From Eopsaltria australis (lineage: Eukaryota > Chordata > Aves > Passeriformes > Petroicidae), in assembly GCA_034509425.1 (NCBI GenBank), contig JAVTVJ010000117.1, forward strand, positions 1,240,001 to 1,304,000: 64,000 nt of DNA, written 5' to 3'. The notes below the pieces were generated by a model. It had not been told where the DNA came from. It ran no database searches and worked only from the letters and a program-made list of their open reading frames with translations. The translations under genes were made by a program, and so were the position numbers. Of the stretch, positions 59,801-64,000 are shown piece by piece; positions within the stretch are counted from its first letter, which is position 1, and every line of letters begins with the position of its first letter.

Positions 59801-62431
59801 TCAATTATGCAATCAAGGAAGAGTAAGAACATCAGTGATTTAAGCTACACACACAAGCAAGGAATAGTGATCAGCCAAAATGCAGAGCCAGACAAATCAG
59901 CTTGAATTTTATTTACGTCTGCTATTTGCCAATCATTTCTGCAACACCTGGGAATTCACAGTCCATTTTCAAATGATTCTCTAACAGACAAAATAAATGT
60001 AGCTGCATAAATATTACTTATGCTTGCATTTATTATGCATTATGAATAAATATTATCATCTGTGATAAATAATGGGAGGAATTTTACTCTACTAGTAGCA
60101 TCCCATTAGATCGACTTTTAACCAGGCAGTCCCTGATGCCATCTAGTGTTCTTCAGAAAGACATCAGTATCACCTAAAGCAGCCTATGCAAAGGGTCTAA
60201 AGCTGCAAATTTGTATGTTGGAAGTTGTTTTGTGTAATGACATTTCAAAATCTGAAACTCTTTTGAGAGAGCAGAACAACAAAGCATAGACATAGGTCAG
60301 TACATTTGTAGGCAGGGATGGTGTTACTGAGTGGGAATAAGGATGCATATTACCAGGAAAACAAAACTGCAGAGGGAAGAAGCAACTCAACAGGTAAATG
60401 GAGAAAGTTTTCAAGATTTTCCTTTCTTCCACTTTTTCCTTTGATTTGCACAGTAGTGCAAAATCTAACAGCTACAGACATGAACAGAGGAAGGATTTCT
60501 TCATAGATTCATACAATGTTTTCCAAAGAAAAGGACCTTAAAATCATCTAATTCCAACCCCTCTGCCATTGGAAAGGATGCCACCCACTAGACCAGGTTG
60601 CTCAAAGCCTCATCCAACCTGGCCTTGAAAACTTCCAGGTATGGGGCACCCACAGCTTCTCTGGACAACCTGTTCCAGTGTCTCAGCACTCACACAGTAA
60701 AGAAATTCTTCCAAACACCTAATCTAAACCTACCTTCTGACAGTTTAAGCCCATTCCCCCTTGTCCTGTCACTATATGCCCATATCAAAGACCCTCTGCA
60801 GCTCTCTTGTAGCTACTTTAGGTACTGAAAGGTGCTATAAAGTCTCCCTGGAGATTCTCTTTTCCAGGCTGAACAGCCCTAACTCTCTCAACCTTTCCTC
60901 ACAGGAGATGTGCTCCAGCCCTCTGATCACCTTTGTGGCCTCCTCTGGATTTGCTCCAAGAGATCCAAGATGTCCTTGTTTTGGGGGTTCCAGAGCTGGA
61001 TGCAGCACTCCAGGAGAGGTCTCACCAGAGCAGAGGGGTAAATCACCTCCCTCGACCTGCTGGCCATTGCTGCAGCCCAGGACACAACTGGCTTTTGCTA
61101 ACACAACCCACCAGCAAATCTGCCTGCGAGTCCTTTCAAGTTTGCCAAATCCATGACTGTGCCAAGGCTGTTAACACTGCCTTCTAGTGCTGCCCACTGG
61201 CAGCTGCTCTTAATCCACTGCCACCCACTTCTTACCTACACCTCAGTGCACAGAAATGACACAGTGACAGCTGACAGCCCAGCCACAGTGGGAGACAGAA
61301 GACAAAGTGAGGAGCTGCCTCTTTTCTACTCCTTTTGCCTCTTTCCAGCCATTGTACCTGACCACCACTGTGGTTCTCTTGCACCATCTCCAAGAATATT
61401 TCACGATCCTAACTGATTGCCTAAACATATATGAAAAAGTTCCCTGGTACAATACACCACATACTCAATGGGAAGCAATGGCAAGGACTGTTTTTGAGGA
61501 GTGCATGACAACTGTCAGCACCCTGCTGGTCCTGCCACCTCTTACCCATGACCCTTTCCCAAGGCTCATCACCTCCTTCTGACACTTTAATTTGTAGACC
61601 TGTACATCCAAAGTAACTATTCTTACCTTCCCTTCTCCCTCACAGTGCTATGTGCAGAGCTGTGCTGTGGCAGGTGTCACCACAGTCGTCTTGCAGATGG
61701 AGAAATCCCAGCAAACAGAACAGCTGACACACTGCAAGCCTTTTATTTCTTACTGTCTTGCAGTTCATTTACAACAGCAATGTACTCAAAGCAAAAGAAA
61801 CCACTCCTTCTGTGACTGCAGCACTACAAAGACCACATAAGATGTCATTGTTCTGCATGTTTCTTTAGGGTGCATATATATATATATATATATAAGCATA
61901 AACTTTGAGCAAAGGGGAAAAGCAATCCAAAGGAATCTTGTCTTTTTTTCCAGTACTACTTCACATCTTTATTTCCTTCCTCAGTCTCTGAAGAACCTGG
62001 CATATATGTTTTCTTTCTAATGGCACTCCTACAGTTTACCTCTGCCATCCATGAAACCTCCCAATCCAGAACAAACTTATTCACAGATCAGGCTATGTCA
62101 TTTATTCCCCACTAGGTGCTGCAAGTGGGAACTAAATCTTTGTTTTAAACATGGTTTAAGAGGCTTGGATAGCACACAGCTCTGTCCCAGCTACAGCTGG
62201 CTTGAATGCTGATCTTACCAGCACAGCTTTGGACGTCTCATTACAGCTGGTTACAGTGATGAGGATACCCAGAACCAGACTCAATCTGAGTTCTTTACTG
62301 AATGCATTTAAGTAACACAAAAAATACTAAGGGCTGTGTGTCTGTCAGATACAAGAGGGGATAGGCCAGAGGCCATATTTATTAGAGATATTACTTACAG
62401 GAATCCTGGGGTGTGGGGTGAAGAAGGCTGT
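9328..62431 (-). CDS. COL22A1: FACIT collagen gene, 3' part (33 exons), COL22A1-like
   Basis: The gene encodes a secreted fibril-associated collagen chain. Thirty-three minus-strand exons, each with GT-AG borders, join in frame to about 753 residues. Order: non-collagenous peptide (w1), Gly-X-Y region (w2-w12, about 211 residues), break with a CSEC cysteine pair (w13-w14), long Gly-X-Y region (w14-w29, about 336 residues), non-collagenous linker (w30-w31), COL1 of about 108 residues with GIG and GYAKDG imperfections, then CDPSQC and a 22-residue NC1 ending VKGP. Two cysteines four residues apart at the COL1/NC1 junction are the FACIT hallmark. Exons are mostly 54, 45 or 36 bp and phase 0 until w30, then phase 1. 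COL22A1 is preferred because the collagenous part is far longer than in COL12, COL14 or COL20 and the C-terminus differs from that of COL21A1. Collagen XXII is known from tissue junctions such as the myotendinous junction. The vWA and laminin-G parts are outside the window. Class is near certain; the exact paralogue is less so. Confidence 0.8.
10469..10546 (-). CDS. COL22A1: collagen exon w32 (78 bp), COL1 with a GIG imperfection
   Basis: Phase 1 at both ends. The central part reads [21 protein letters not shown] removes one residue from the triplet register, the first of the two conserved-type imperfections in a FACIT COL1 domain. The donor is GTGTGT, weak at +4/+5. Confidence 0.92.
10914..11096 (-). 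CDS. COL22A1: collagen exon w31 (183 bp), linker to COL1
   Basis: Phase 1 at both ends. It opens with [18 protein letters not shown], finishing the non-collagenous linker, then [13 protein letters not shown] starts COL1 and runs 42 residues to GPVGPKG. The linker, counted from PSLET, is about 40 residues, close to NC2 lengths of other FACITs. Confidence 0.93.
11551..12136 (+). mobile_element. avian endogenous retrovirus LTR (solo, approximate ends)
   Basis: A roughly 590-bp repeat beginning TGTTAAG and ending CCATGGCA. It contains the block ATGCTGGTTTTGGCTGGGG, a TATA box (TATATAAAG near 11830) and a stretch CTGTCTTTATCTCAGCCCA near the end. I recognise these as a common avian ERV LTR sequence. 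No internal retroviral genes flank it and no clear target-site duplication was found. It lies in the intron between w30 and w31, opposite to the gene's direction. Its TATA could provide a local promoter (inference). Confidence 0.7.
12771..12837 (-). CDS. COL22A1: collagen exon w30 (67 bp, non-collagenous linker)
   Basis: This exon starts in phase 0 and ends in phase 1. It reads [20 protein letters not shown] then LD plus a split codon. The heptad-like spacing of Leu/Ile (L..L..LI..EL) predicts an amphipathic helix. It sits in the linker between COL2 and COL1, which in FACITs helps chain selection and trimer registration. The acceptor CTCTCTAG lies 57 bases from a CR1 element. Confidence 0.9.
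12894..13176 (+). mobile_element. CR1 LINE 3' fragment
   Basis: Sense CR1 3' region with GACAAGGGGAAAGAGTTT, TTAGGAAGAAATTCTTTACT, GAGGCACTGGAACGGGTTG and a terminal GGTTCTATGATG. Its left end is 57 bases from the acceptor of exon w30. Confidence 0.9.
13281..14395 (-). mobile_element. CR1 LINE, 1.1-kb 5'-truncated copy
   Basis: Antisense CR1. The 3' tail is at the low end (TCACAGAGTC, then CTGGAAAAGACCTCTGAC). The 3'UTR-type blocks (AAGAAATCCTTCCTAGTGTC, CTGGACACAGAGGATG) are followed by the end of the reverse-transcriptase ORF region. The copy is diverged and full of stops. It is the longest CR1 here. Confidence 0.85.
16236..16383 (+). mobile_element. CR1 LINE 3' fragment
   Basis: TCTAAGGCCAGGTTGGACAG, GAGCAACCTGGTTGAGTGG, CCCAAACCATTCTATGATTC: a sense CR1 3' end in the intron between w29 and w30, about 180 bases from the donor of w29. 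Confidence 0.88.
16561..16740 (-). CDS. COL22A1: collagen exon w29 (180 bp), end of the long helix
   Basis: This exon has 60 codons, exactly twenty uninterrupted Gly-X-Y triplets, phase 0 at both ends. It begins [13 protein letters not shown] and ends GQPGFPGPR. It is the longest collagenous exon and closes the region before the non-collagenous linker. Its size suggests fusion of several 54/36-bp units (inference). Confidence 0.93.
17022..17066 (-). CDS. COL22A1: collagen exon w28 (45 bp)
   Basis: The exon reads [15 protein letters not shown], five Gly-X-Y triplets in phase 0, with acceptor TTGTTGCAG and donor GTAAGTT. Confidence 0.92.
17304..17862 (+). mobile_element. CR1 LINE 3' fragment (560 bp)
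   Basis: Sense CR1 from GTTGAGGGAGGTGATT through GACCCCACCTGGAGTGCTG, TTGTTCAGCCTGAAGGAGAG, GGTGAGGCACTGGAGCAGG to a degraded tail CTATGCTATGAAAA. It fills most of the intron between w27 and w28. Confidence 0.9.
17955..17990 (-). CDS. COL22A1: collagen exon w27 (36 bp)
   Basis: The exon reads [12 protein letters not shown], four Gly-X-Y triplets in phase 0, with acceptor GTCTTAG and donor GTAAGTT. Confidence 0.92.
19758..19829 (-). CDS. COL22A1: collagen exon w26 (72 bp)
   Basis: This exon is 24 codons (eight Gly-X-Y triplets) in phase 0, starting [13 protein letters not shown] and ending GFIGPRGPP. The acceptor is CCTAAG and the donor GTAAGTA. The 72-bp length departs from the 54/45/36 pattern but keeps the 9-bp unit. 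Confidence 0.92.
22227..22280 (-). CDS. COL22A1: collagen exon w25 (54 bp)
   Basis: The exon reads [18 protein letters not shown], six Gly-X-Y triplets in phase 0, with acceptor TTGACACAG and donor GTGAGTA. Confidence 0.92.
23741..23880 (+). mobile_element. CR1 LINE 3' fragment
   Basis: CTACATCCCTGGAAATTTTC, GAGCAAGCTGGTCTAGTGGG and CCAAACCATTCTATGAATT show a short sense CR1 end, ending about 44 bases from exon w24. Confidence 0.85.
23924..23977 (-). CDS. COL22A1: collagen exon w24 (54 bp)
   Basis: The exon reads [18 protein letters not shown], six Gly-X-Y triplets in phase 0, with acceptor TCCCTCAG and donor GTGAGTT. A CR1 fragment lies 44 bases downstream of its donor. Confidence 0.92.
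24991..25044 (-). CDS. COL22A1: collagen exon w23 (54 bp)
   Basis: The exon reads [18 protein letters not shown], six Gly-X-Y triplets in phase 0, with acceptor AATTGCAG and donor GTAAGTG. Confidence 0.92.
25963..26007 (-). CDS. COL22A1: collagen exon w22 (45 bp), contains RGD
   Basis: The exon reads [15 protein letters not shown], five Gly-X-Y triplets in phase 0, with acceptor TTGTGTAG and donor GTAAGTA. It contains Arg-Gly-Asp-Thr. Within an intact triple helix RGD is usually cryptic for integrins. Confidence 0.92.
26578..26631 (-). CDS. COL22A1: collagen exon w21 (54 bp)
   Basis: The exon reads [18 protein letters not shown], six Gly-X-Y triplets in phase 0, with acceptor TCCCACAG and donor GTGGGT. 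GLPGRE resembles but does not match the GxPGER integrin-binding consensus. Confidence 0.92.
27671..27724 (-). CDS. COL22A1: collagen exon w20 (54 bp)
   Basis: The exon reads [18 protein letters not shown], six Gly-X-Y triplets in phase 0, with acceptor TAACAG and donor GTAATG. It is low in Pro, so probably a locally looser helix. Confidence 0.92.
28505..28558 (-). CDS. COL22A1: collagen exon w19 (54 bp)
   Basis: The exon reads [18 protein letters not shown], six Gly-X-Y triplets in phase 0, with acceptor CTTTCCAG and donor GTGAGTG. Its high Pro content predicts a very stable helix segment. Confidence 0.92.
29839..29892 (-). CDS. COL22A1: collagen exon w18 (54 bp)
   Basis: The exon reads [18 protein letters not shown], six Gly-X-Y triplets in phase 0, with acceptor TTGTTTAG and donor GTAAGC. 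Confidence 0.92.
31413..31466 (-). CDS. COL22A1: collagen exon w17 (54 bp)
   Basis: The exon reads [18 protein letters not shown], six Gly-X-Y triplets in phase 0, uncharged apart from His. Acceptor is TTCTGCAG and donor GTAAGTT. Confidence 0.92.
32305..32358 (-). CDS. COL22A1: collagen exon w16 (54 bp)
   Basis: The exon reads [18 protein letters not shown], six Gly-X-Y triplets in phase 0, highly charged. Acceptor is TATTACCAG and donor GTAAAA. Confidence 0.92.
32790..32827. repeat. (CT)n microsatellite
   Basis: About 18 uninterrupted CT units within a longer pyrimidine tract starting near 32779, in the intron between w15 and w16. Confidence 0.95.
32881..32927. repeat. 24-bp tandem duplication
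   Basis: CATGTCTGCATTATCAGTGC plus four bases occurs twice back to back, about 55 bases after the CT microsatellite. Confidence 0.92.
34326..34450 (-). mobile_element. CR1 LINE internal 3' fragment
   Basis: ATGGGCAGGGACACCTTCC, AAACCAAGTTGCTCAAAACC, CATTTCCAGAGATGGGGC: an antisense CR1 piece without its extreme 3' tail. It lies 66 bases from the donor of w15. Confidence 0.82.
34516..34569 (-). CDS. COL22A1: collagen exon w15 (54 bp)
   Basis: The exon reads [18 protein letters not shown], six Gly-X-Y triplets in phase 0. The acceptor is TTGCAG. The donor is GTTGGT, weak at +3. Confidence 0.9.
34763..34876 (-). CDS. COL22A1: collagen exon w14 (114 bp) with a CSEC cysteine pair
   Basis: This exon has 38 codons in phase 0. 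It opens [15 protein letters not shown], completing the non-collagenous break with cysteines two residues apart, and then runs Gly-X-Y to GRDGQDGKT. Cysteines at the start of a FACIT collagenous domain commonly form interchain disulfides. That these do is inference. Confidence 0.92.
35317..35358. repeat. short tandem repeat, AGCATGGCCAAG x3
   Basis: Three perfect AGCATGGCCAAG copies separated by four and two bases, in the intron between w13 and w14. Confidence 0.92.
36712..36759 (-). CDS. COL22A1: collagen exon w13 (48 bp, non-collagenous)
   Basis: The exon reads [16 protein letters not shown] in phase 0, flanked by acceptor TTCCACAG and donor GTAATC. After one Gly it has no triplet repeat. 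[11 protein letters not shown] looks like a short amphipathic helix and leads into DVCSECPP of w14. Together they form a break of about 24 residues between two collagenous regions, as between COL domains in FACITs. Confidence 0.88.
37194..37238 (-). CDS. COL22A1: collagen exon w12 (45 bp)
   Basis: The exon reads [15 protein letters not shown], five Gly-X-Y triplets in phase 0, with donor GTATGT. It is the last triplet exon before the w13 non-collagenous break. Confidence 0.92.
37800..38079 (-). mobile_element. CR1 LINE, 3' part of a split copy
   Basis: Antisense CR1 with the tail TCATAGAATCACAGAATT and GGGTTGGAAGGGACCTTC, running to GAAGCCATTACCCCTTTTAC. The same element continues at 38507 after a 422-bp insertion. 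Confidence 0.9.
38080..38501. mobile_element. solo-LTR-like insertion inside a CR1
   Basis: A 422-bp block with termini TGTGGTGAGAA and TTCTCACA, which are inverted repeats of the TG...CA type. It interrupts an otherwise continuous CR1. Flanking pentamers are CCTTG (38075-38079) and CCCTG (38502-38506), a one-mismatch candidate 5-bp duplication as left by retroviral integrase. No coding capacity. Family not recognised; a non-autonomous DNA transposon is the alternative. Confidence 0.6.
38507..38866 (-). mobile_element. CR1 LINE, 5' part of a split copy
   Basis: Continuation of the CR1 from 37800: AAAAGTCCCTCTCCATC, CCAGGCTGAACAATCCC, CCAGAGCTGGATGCAG, CTTGACCTCCTGGCCAC and CCCAGGACTTGATTGGC in the expected antisense order. 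Confidence 0.88.
40466..40705 (-). mobile_element. CR1 LINE 3' fragment (different subfamily)
   Basis: Antisense CR1 beginning AATCACAGAATATCCTGGG, with GGCACCCACAACAATCAAG and CTGTTCCAGTGTCTGGCC. The GGCACCCACA block distinguishes it from the AGGGACCTT copies elsewhere in the window. Confidence 0.82.
41141..41287 (+). mobile_element. tRNA-Ile-headed SINE with CR1-like tail (TguSINE1-like)
   Basis: The head at about 41141-41216 is a diverged tRNA-Ile(AAU): TTAGCTTAGTTGGTT (box A region), GTTAATAACACTAAGA (anticodon arm), TTCGTTTGATCCCC (box B) and TGGCCCA at its end. The tail GAGTTGGATTTGATGAGCC, TTGTGGGTCCCTTCCAAC, ATATTCTGTGATTGTG is a CR1-type 3' end. A tRNA-Ile head joined to a CR1 tail is the design of TguSINE1 of songbirds. 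It is mobilised by the CR1 reverse transcriptase through the shared tail (known for such SINEs). Confidence 0.75.
42280..42636 (+). mobile_element. LTR-like repeat with TATA box (tentative)
   Basis: Stretch with a TATA box (TATAAAAG at 42519-42526) and, about 100 bases later, TTCTTATAAACCTTTTCA next to a CR1 tail. Spacing is like the U3-R-U5 order of a retroviral LTR on the plus strand. The left end and family are not determined. Unrelated chance promoter motifs remain possible. Confidence 0.4.
42637..42870 (-). mobile_element. CR1 LINE 3' fragment
   Basis: Antisense CR1: GGAATCATGGGATGGTTTGG, GGAAGGGACCTTAAAG, GCCATGGGCCAGGACAC, GCCACAGCTCCTCTGGGC and TTTCTTCCTAATATTTAATC. It abuts the LTR-like stretch to its left. 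Confidence 0.88.
44093..44153. repeat. unclassified interspersed repeat, copy A
   Basis: About 60 bases (TTGTCAAAATAGGTTATCCC ... GGAAATGTTGGAATGTG) align to 52724-52785 with roughly 80% identity by eye. It is not a CR1 block I recognise. It may belong to an LTR or ERV internal region. Confidence 0.55.
44719..44888 (-). mobile_element. CR1 LINE 3' fragment
   Basis: Antisense CR1: TCATAGAATCTTAGAATGG, GGGTTGGAAGGGACCTG, CAGGAACACCTTCCAC, GATGGGGCATCCACAAGC. Closest of all copies to the familiar avian CR1 tail, so relatively young. Confidence 0.9.
45771..45824 (-). CDS. COL22A1: collagen exon w11 (54 bp)
   Basis: The exon reads [18 protein letters not shown], six Gly-X-Y triplets in phase 0, with acceptor CCTACCAG and donor GTAAGTA. 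It lies upstream of the largest intron of the window. Confidence 0.92.
46727..46762 (-). CDS. COL22A1: collagen exon w10 (36 bp)
   Basis: The exon reads [12 protein letters not shown], four Gly-X-Y triplets in phase 0. The acceptor is strong (CTGTTTGCAG). The donor GTACAG departs from consensus at +3 to +6, so this short exon is a plausible target for skipping. Skipping would keep the frame. Confidence 0.87.
47831..47849. repeat. poly-T tract
   Basis: Nineteen T in a row on the plus strand, in the intron between w9 and w10. Confidence 0.95.
49537..49614 (-). CDS. COL22A1: collagen exon w9 (78 bp) with a G-X-G imperfection
   Basis: This exon has 26 codons in phase 0, beginning [10 protein letters not shown] and ending [11 protein letters not shown]. 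The GIG shortens one triplet by a residue, the second such imperfection in this subdomain. It has the same codon count and a similar GIG as w32 in COL1. Confidence 0.92.
49841..49860. repeat. (CACAT)4 microsatellite
   Basis: Four perfect pentanucleotide units in the intron between w8 and w9. Confidence 0.95.
49931..50079 (-). mobile_element. CR1 LINE 3' fragment (diverged)
   Basis: TTCACAGGATCACCAAGGTG, GAAGAGACCTTCAAGATCAG and TGGTCCAACCAGCAGCCCAG match an older CR1 subfamily's antisense 3' end, in the intron between w8 and w9. Confidence 0.7.
51846..51890 (-). CDS. COL22A1: collagen exon w8 (45 bp)
   Basis: The exon reads [15 protein letters not shown], five Gly-X-Y triplets in phase 0, with donor GTGAGC and a clear acceptor (CACTTCAG). 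Confidence 0.92.
52340..52444 (-). CDS. COL22A1: collagen exon w7 (105 bp) with a G-X-G imperfection
   Basis: This exon has 35 codons in phase 0. It starts [16 protein letters not shown] and ends [11 protein letters not shown]. The GKG near the end drops one residue from the triplet register, so the exon is 35 rather than 36 codons. Such one-residue deletions are typical of FACIT helices and can add a kink. It was probably formed by fusion of two ancestral 54-bp units minus one codon (inference). Confidence 0.92.
52724..52785. repeat. unclassified interspersed repeat, copy B
   Basis: Counterpart of 44093-44153 (TGTCAAAATTGGTTGTCCC ... GGAATGTTGGAATGTG). The homology seems to fade on both sides. 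A (CAG)6 run follows 40 bases later. Confidence 0.55.
52824..52841. repeat. (CAG)6 microsatellite
   Basis: Six CAG units in the intron between w6 and w7. Intronic, not coding. Confidence 0.95.
54120..54173 (-). CDS. COL22A1: collagen exon w6 (54 bp)
   Basis: The exon reads [18 protein letters not shown], six Gly-X-Y triplets in phase 0. The second triplet has Gly in the X position (GGP), which is tolerated but uncommon. Donor is GTGAGC. A 16-base A-run lies in the intron close to the donor side. Confidence 0.92.
55708..55761 (-). CDS. COL22A1: collagen exon w5 (54 bp)
   Basis: The exon reads [18 protein letters not shown], six Gly-X-Y triplets in phase 0, with acceptor TTAAAACAG and donor GTAAGTA. 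Confidence 0.92.
57071..57124 (-). CDS. COL22A1: collagen exon w4 (54 bp)
   Basis: The exon reads [18 protein letters not shown], six Gly-X-Y triplets in phase 0, with acceptor TGCACAG and donor GTGAGTA. The [10 protein letters not shown] stretch is strongly charged. Confidence 0.92.
57650..57742. repeat. T/G low-complexity tract
   Basis: T-rich stretch with GGTTTGGTTTGGG-type interruptions, in the intron between w3 and w4. In the minus-strand transcript it reads as an A/C-rich tract. Confidence 0.85.
57843..57886. repeat. 22-bp perfect tandem duplication
   Basis: TGAATGGAAACACCTCAGTG plus TT occurs twice without a mismatch, pointing to a recent duplication in the intron between w3 and w4. 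Confidence 0.95.
58342..58395 (-). CDS. COL22A1: collagen exon w3 (54 bp)
   Basis: The exon reads [18 protein letters not shown], six Gly-X-Y triplets in phase 0, with acceptor TTTTGCAG and donor GTAAGAG. It is uncharged, unlike its neighbour w2. Confidence 0.92.
58874..58927 (-). CDS. COL22A1: collagen exon w2 (54 bp)
   Basis: The exon reads [18 protein letters not shown], six unbroken Gly-X-Y triplets, phase 0 at both ends, with donor GTAAGTA. It is rich in Lys, Asp and Arg (PKGDKGDRG), as expected for a charged, solvent-exposed helix surface. Confidence 0.92.
60500..61105 (-). mobile_element. CR1 LINE 3' fragment (about 600 bp)
   Basis: Antisense CR1 with all common 3' blocks in order: TTCATAGATTCATACAATG, GACCAGGTTGCTCAAAGCC, CCCCCTTGTCCTGTCAC, CCAGGCTGAACAGCCC, GAGCTGGATGCAGCACTCC, CAGCCCAGGACACAACTGG. 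It lies in the intron after w1. Confidence 0.92.
61874..61894. repeat. (AT)n microsatellite
   Basis: About ten AT units in the long intron after w1. Confidence 0.95.
62399..62431 (-). CDS. COL22A1: collagen exon w1 (33 bp, non-collagenous)
   Basis: This is a candidate exon reading [11 protein letters not shown] in phase 0. It has a good acceptor (pyrimidine-rich, CCAG) and a strong donor (GTAAGTAAT). It contains no Gly-X-Y, so it is supported only by its splice sites, its phase and its place just upstream of a run of collagen exons. It would form the interruption before the w2 triplet run. Further 5' exons must lie beyond 64000. Confidence 0.6.
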
Positions 62432-64000
62432 CTGGAACAGAAACCAGAGTGTTAAAAACAGGATAGCCTATTTTCCTTAAAATGTAATAGTTTATATATT
62501 CTCCTGACATTATAGATTGCACATTCCATACATCCATAAGTAGGTTTATAAAAGAGCAACCCATTGTAACATCTGAGTGTTTGGAAAAAGGTCCACAAAT
62601 ATCTTACATCTCCAAGAATATTTGAAATATGAACATAAAACTCAAGACTATTCTGTGTGTCCTACCATGATGAAAAAAACAATCATCAAACTTTACAGCA
62701 ATTTTACTGCTAGCAATCTCCAGCTCACTTTTCCACTTGGAGCCATCTCCTGTATTATTACATTTCCTGATACAATGGTTGAGCTTGGTGTGTTCTCCCT
62801 CTGCTTTGAACCATGTACATGAAATCTCAATGGGAATACATAGTTATTCTGAAGGAGTAGCCATGAAAAGAAATGATAAAGTTTTGTAGAAAGAGAGAGT
62901 TTCTGTTCTCAAAGCTGATAAAATTTCTAGAAAAACAGTAGTTCTCAATAACACAAAGACAAAAGCATTACCAACTGTTAAGAGCTGAAAACACTGCCCT
63001 GGTTCCAGCCTAGATCAGTGGGAGAGAGCATGGCGGAGACATTATGTTATTCAACACCAACTTATGCCTCTGCAAGAGGTGGAAAAAAGGGGTTCTTTCT
63101 CTCACTTTGGAGAAGGGAAGGACAGCCCTTTCTGTTGGAGCAAGCGAGGCAGATGGAGCAGTGGAATAATGCTGGTCCTGACCAGAGGAAGCGTTTTGGG
63201 TGGCACGGCTGCAGTCAGATCAAGCTCCACACTCTCTCTTTTGTCCACTTTTGTTATTAATATTGTTGCTGATATTGTTCATTTTCTTATCTTATTGTTG
63301 TTTCCATAAATTGCTTTTATCTCAACCTGCGATCTTTGTCCTTTGTGCCTCCAGCTCTCCTCTCTGGCCACACATGGGCAGAAGAGGGGGGAAGGGGAAG
63401 TGAGTGACCAGAGGGTGGTTTTGGAGTCATAGGGAGTCAGGAGTGCTAAACTGGGGAATACCATTCCCAAACCATGACAAATAGAAATTATTTCTCCCTA
63501 CAAAGACAGGAAGCTGGAGCAGTGGGGCACACCTTCTCCATGTCCAGCCATGTTATATTTTGTTTGTGAGCTGCCTTCTCTGCCTTTACAAACACAGATT
63601 CATCCTTGATTCTGTGGCTGGGTCATTCTTGTCTGATACGTGTGGGGTCTTTCTACACAAAGCACCATGAAGTGCTCTGACATAGACTGAGGTCCAATAA
63701 ATGGCAGGGAATAAATTACAACACCTTCTCCATTGCTACATCAAGGTCTTTAGGCACTTGATTTTCACCAACAGACCTTGATTCAAATTTTCTCCATAAT
63801 CTGTGAATGTGGCAGCTGTATCCAGCTGAGCTGATGAGAGGATGTGTGCCATGTCTTGGAGGATCTGTGACAGACATCAGTCCTCCAGTTGCAATGATGG
63901 TGCTCATTCCAAGCTGCTTACTCAGGTTTTCTTGGAGGGAACTCAGAGGTATGTGCATTTACATTCAGTGGGTGCTGAATTCATCACCAGGGAACTTCAC
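62432..64000. other. intron upstream of w1, to the window edge
   Basis: Contains the ERV LTR at 62976. No upstream collagen exon was found before the edge. The minus-strand open frame at 63716-63958 has no recognisable domain. Confidence 0.55.
62976..63479 (+). mobile_element. avian endogenous retrovirus LTR (solo, approximate ends)
   Basis: About 500 bp beginning TGTTAAGAGCTG and ending CCATGACA. The U3 side carries AGGCAGATGGAGCAG; the 3' part carries ATTAATATTGTTGCTG, TGCTTTTATCTCAACCTGCG and GTGCCTCCAGCTCTCCTCTC. I recognise these as a common avian ERV LTR sequence, related in layout to the copy at 11551. No internal genes and no clear target-site duplication. Confidence 0.7.

Larger units (their letters stand above)
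58928..62398. other. intron between w1 and w2 (3.5 kb)
   Basis: Contains the CR1 at 60500 and the (AT)n run. 59550-60180 is AT-rich, free of recognised repeats and dense in short palindromic AT motifs. No exon found. Confidence 0.6.

Noticed and set aside
63716..63958. 80-residue minus-strand frame as an upstream collagen or laminin-G exon
   Set aside because: It has no Gly-X-Y, no domain motif and no convincing splice borders.
1..64000. CRISPR arrays, operons or bacterial-type elements
   Set aside because: No spaced direct repeats, no tightly packed genes and no ribosome binding sites. The sequence is clearly from a vertebrate nucleus.

Overview
The window is vertebrate nuclear DNA, almost certainly from a bird and probably a songbird. 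Short exons with GT-AG splice sites are separated by long AT-rich introns. The interspersed repeats are mainly CR1 LINEs, whose 3' ends carry the diagnostic ATTCTATGATTCTATGA-type tail, together with avian endogenous-retrovirus LTRs and one tRNA-Ile-headed SINE with a CR1-like tail. That SINE architecture matches the songbird family TguSINE1. Nothing prokaryotic is present: no operons, CRISPR arrays or ribosome binding sites.

The main content is the 3' part of one FACIT-type fibril-associated collagen gene on the minus strand, from 62431 (most upstream exon seen) to the stop codon at 9328-9330. I reconstructed 33 exons (here w1-w33, 5' to 3'), coding for about 753 residues. They give a Gly-X-Y region with two G-X-G imperfections (COL3-like, w2-w12), a non-collagenous break with a CSEC cysteine pair (w13 and the start of w14), a long uninterrupted Gly-X-Y region (w14-w29), a helical non-collagenous linker (w30-w31), a COL1 domain of about 108 residues with two imperfections, and the FACIT hallmark of two cysteines four residues apart (CDPSQC) followed by a short tail ending VKGP. 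The best assignment is COL22A1 (collagen alpha-1(XXII)). That name rests on remembered family resemblance; membership in the FACIT class is seen directly. The 5' half (signal peptide, vWA and laminin-G/TSPN domains) would lie beyond the right edge.

Downstream of the collagen gene, also on the minus strand (1111-1910), is a leucine-rich-repeat coding unit of about 265 residues with a one-base frameshift near residue 202. It is either a recent pseudogene or an assembly error.

The rest is intergenic or intronic. 1953-9094 is intergenic with three CR1 fragments. The introns carry most of the transposons. The largest intron (37239-45770, 8.5 kb) is a repeat sink holding several CR1s, a CR1 split by a solo-LTR-like insertion, the SINE and a TATA-containing LTR-like stretch. 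No obviously novel molecular system was found. The best leads are the frameshifted LRR gene, the nested insertion, the convergent CR1 pair next to a terminal-domain exon, an RGD inside the triple helix, and several repeat-poor AT-rich blocks that may be conserved non-coding elements.
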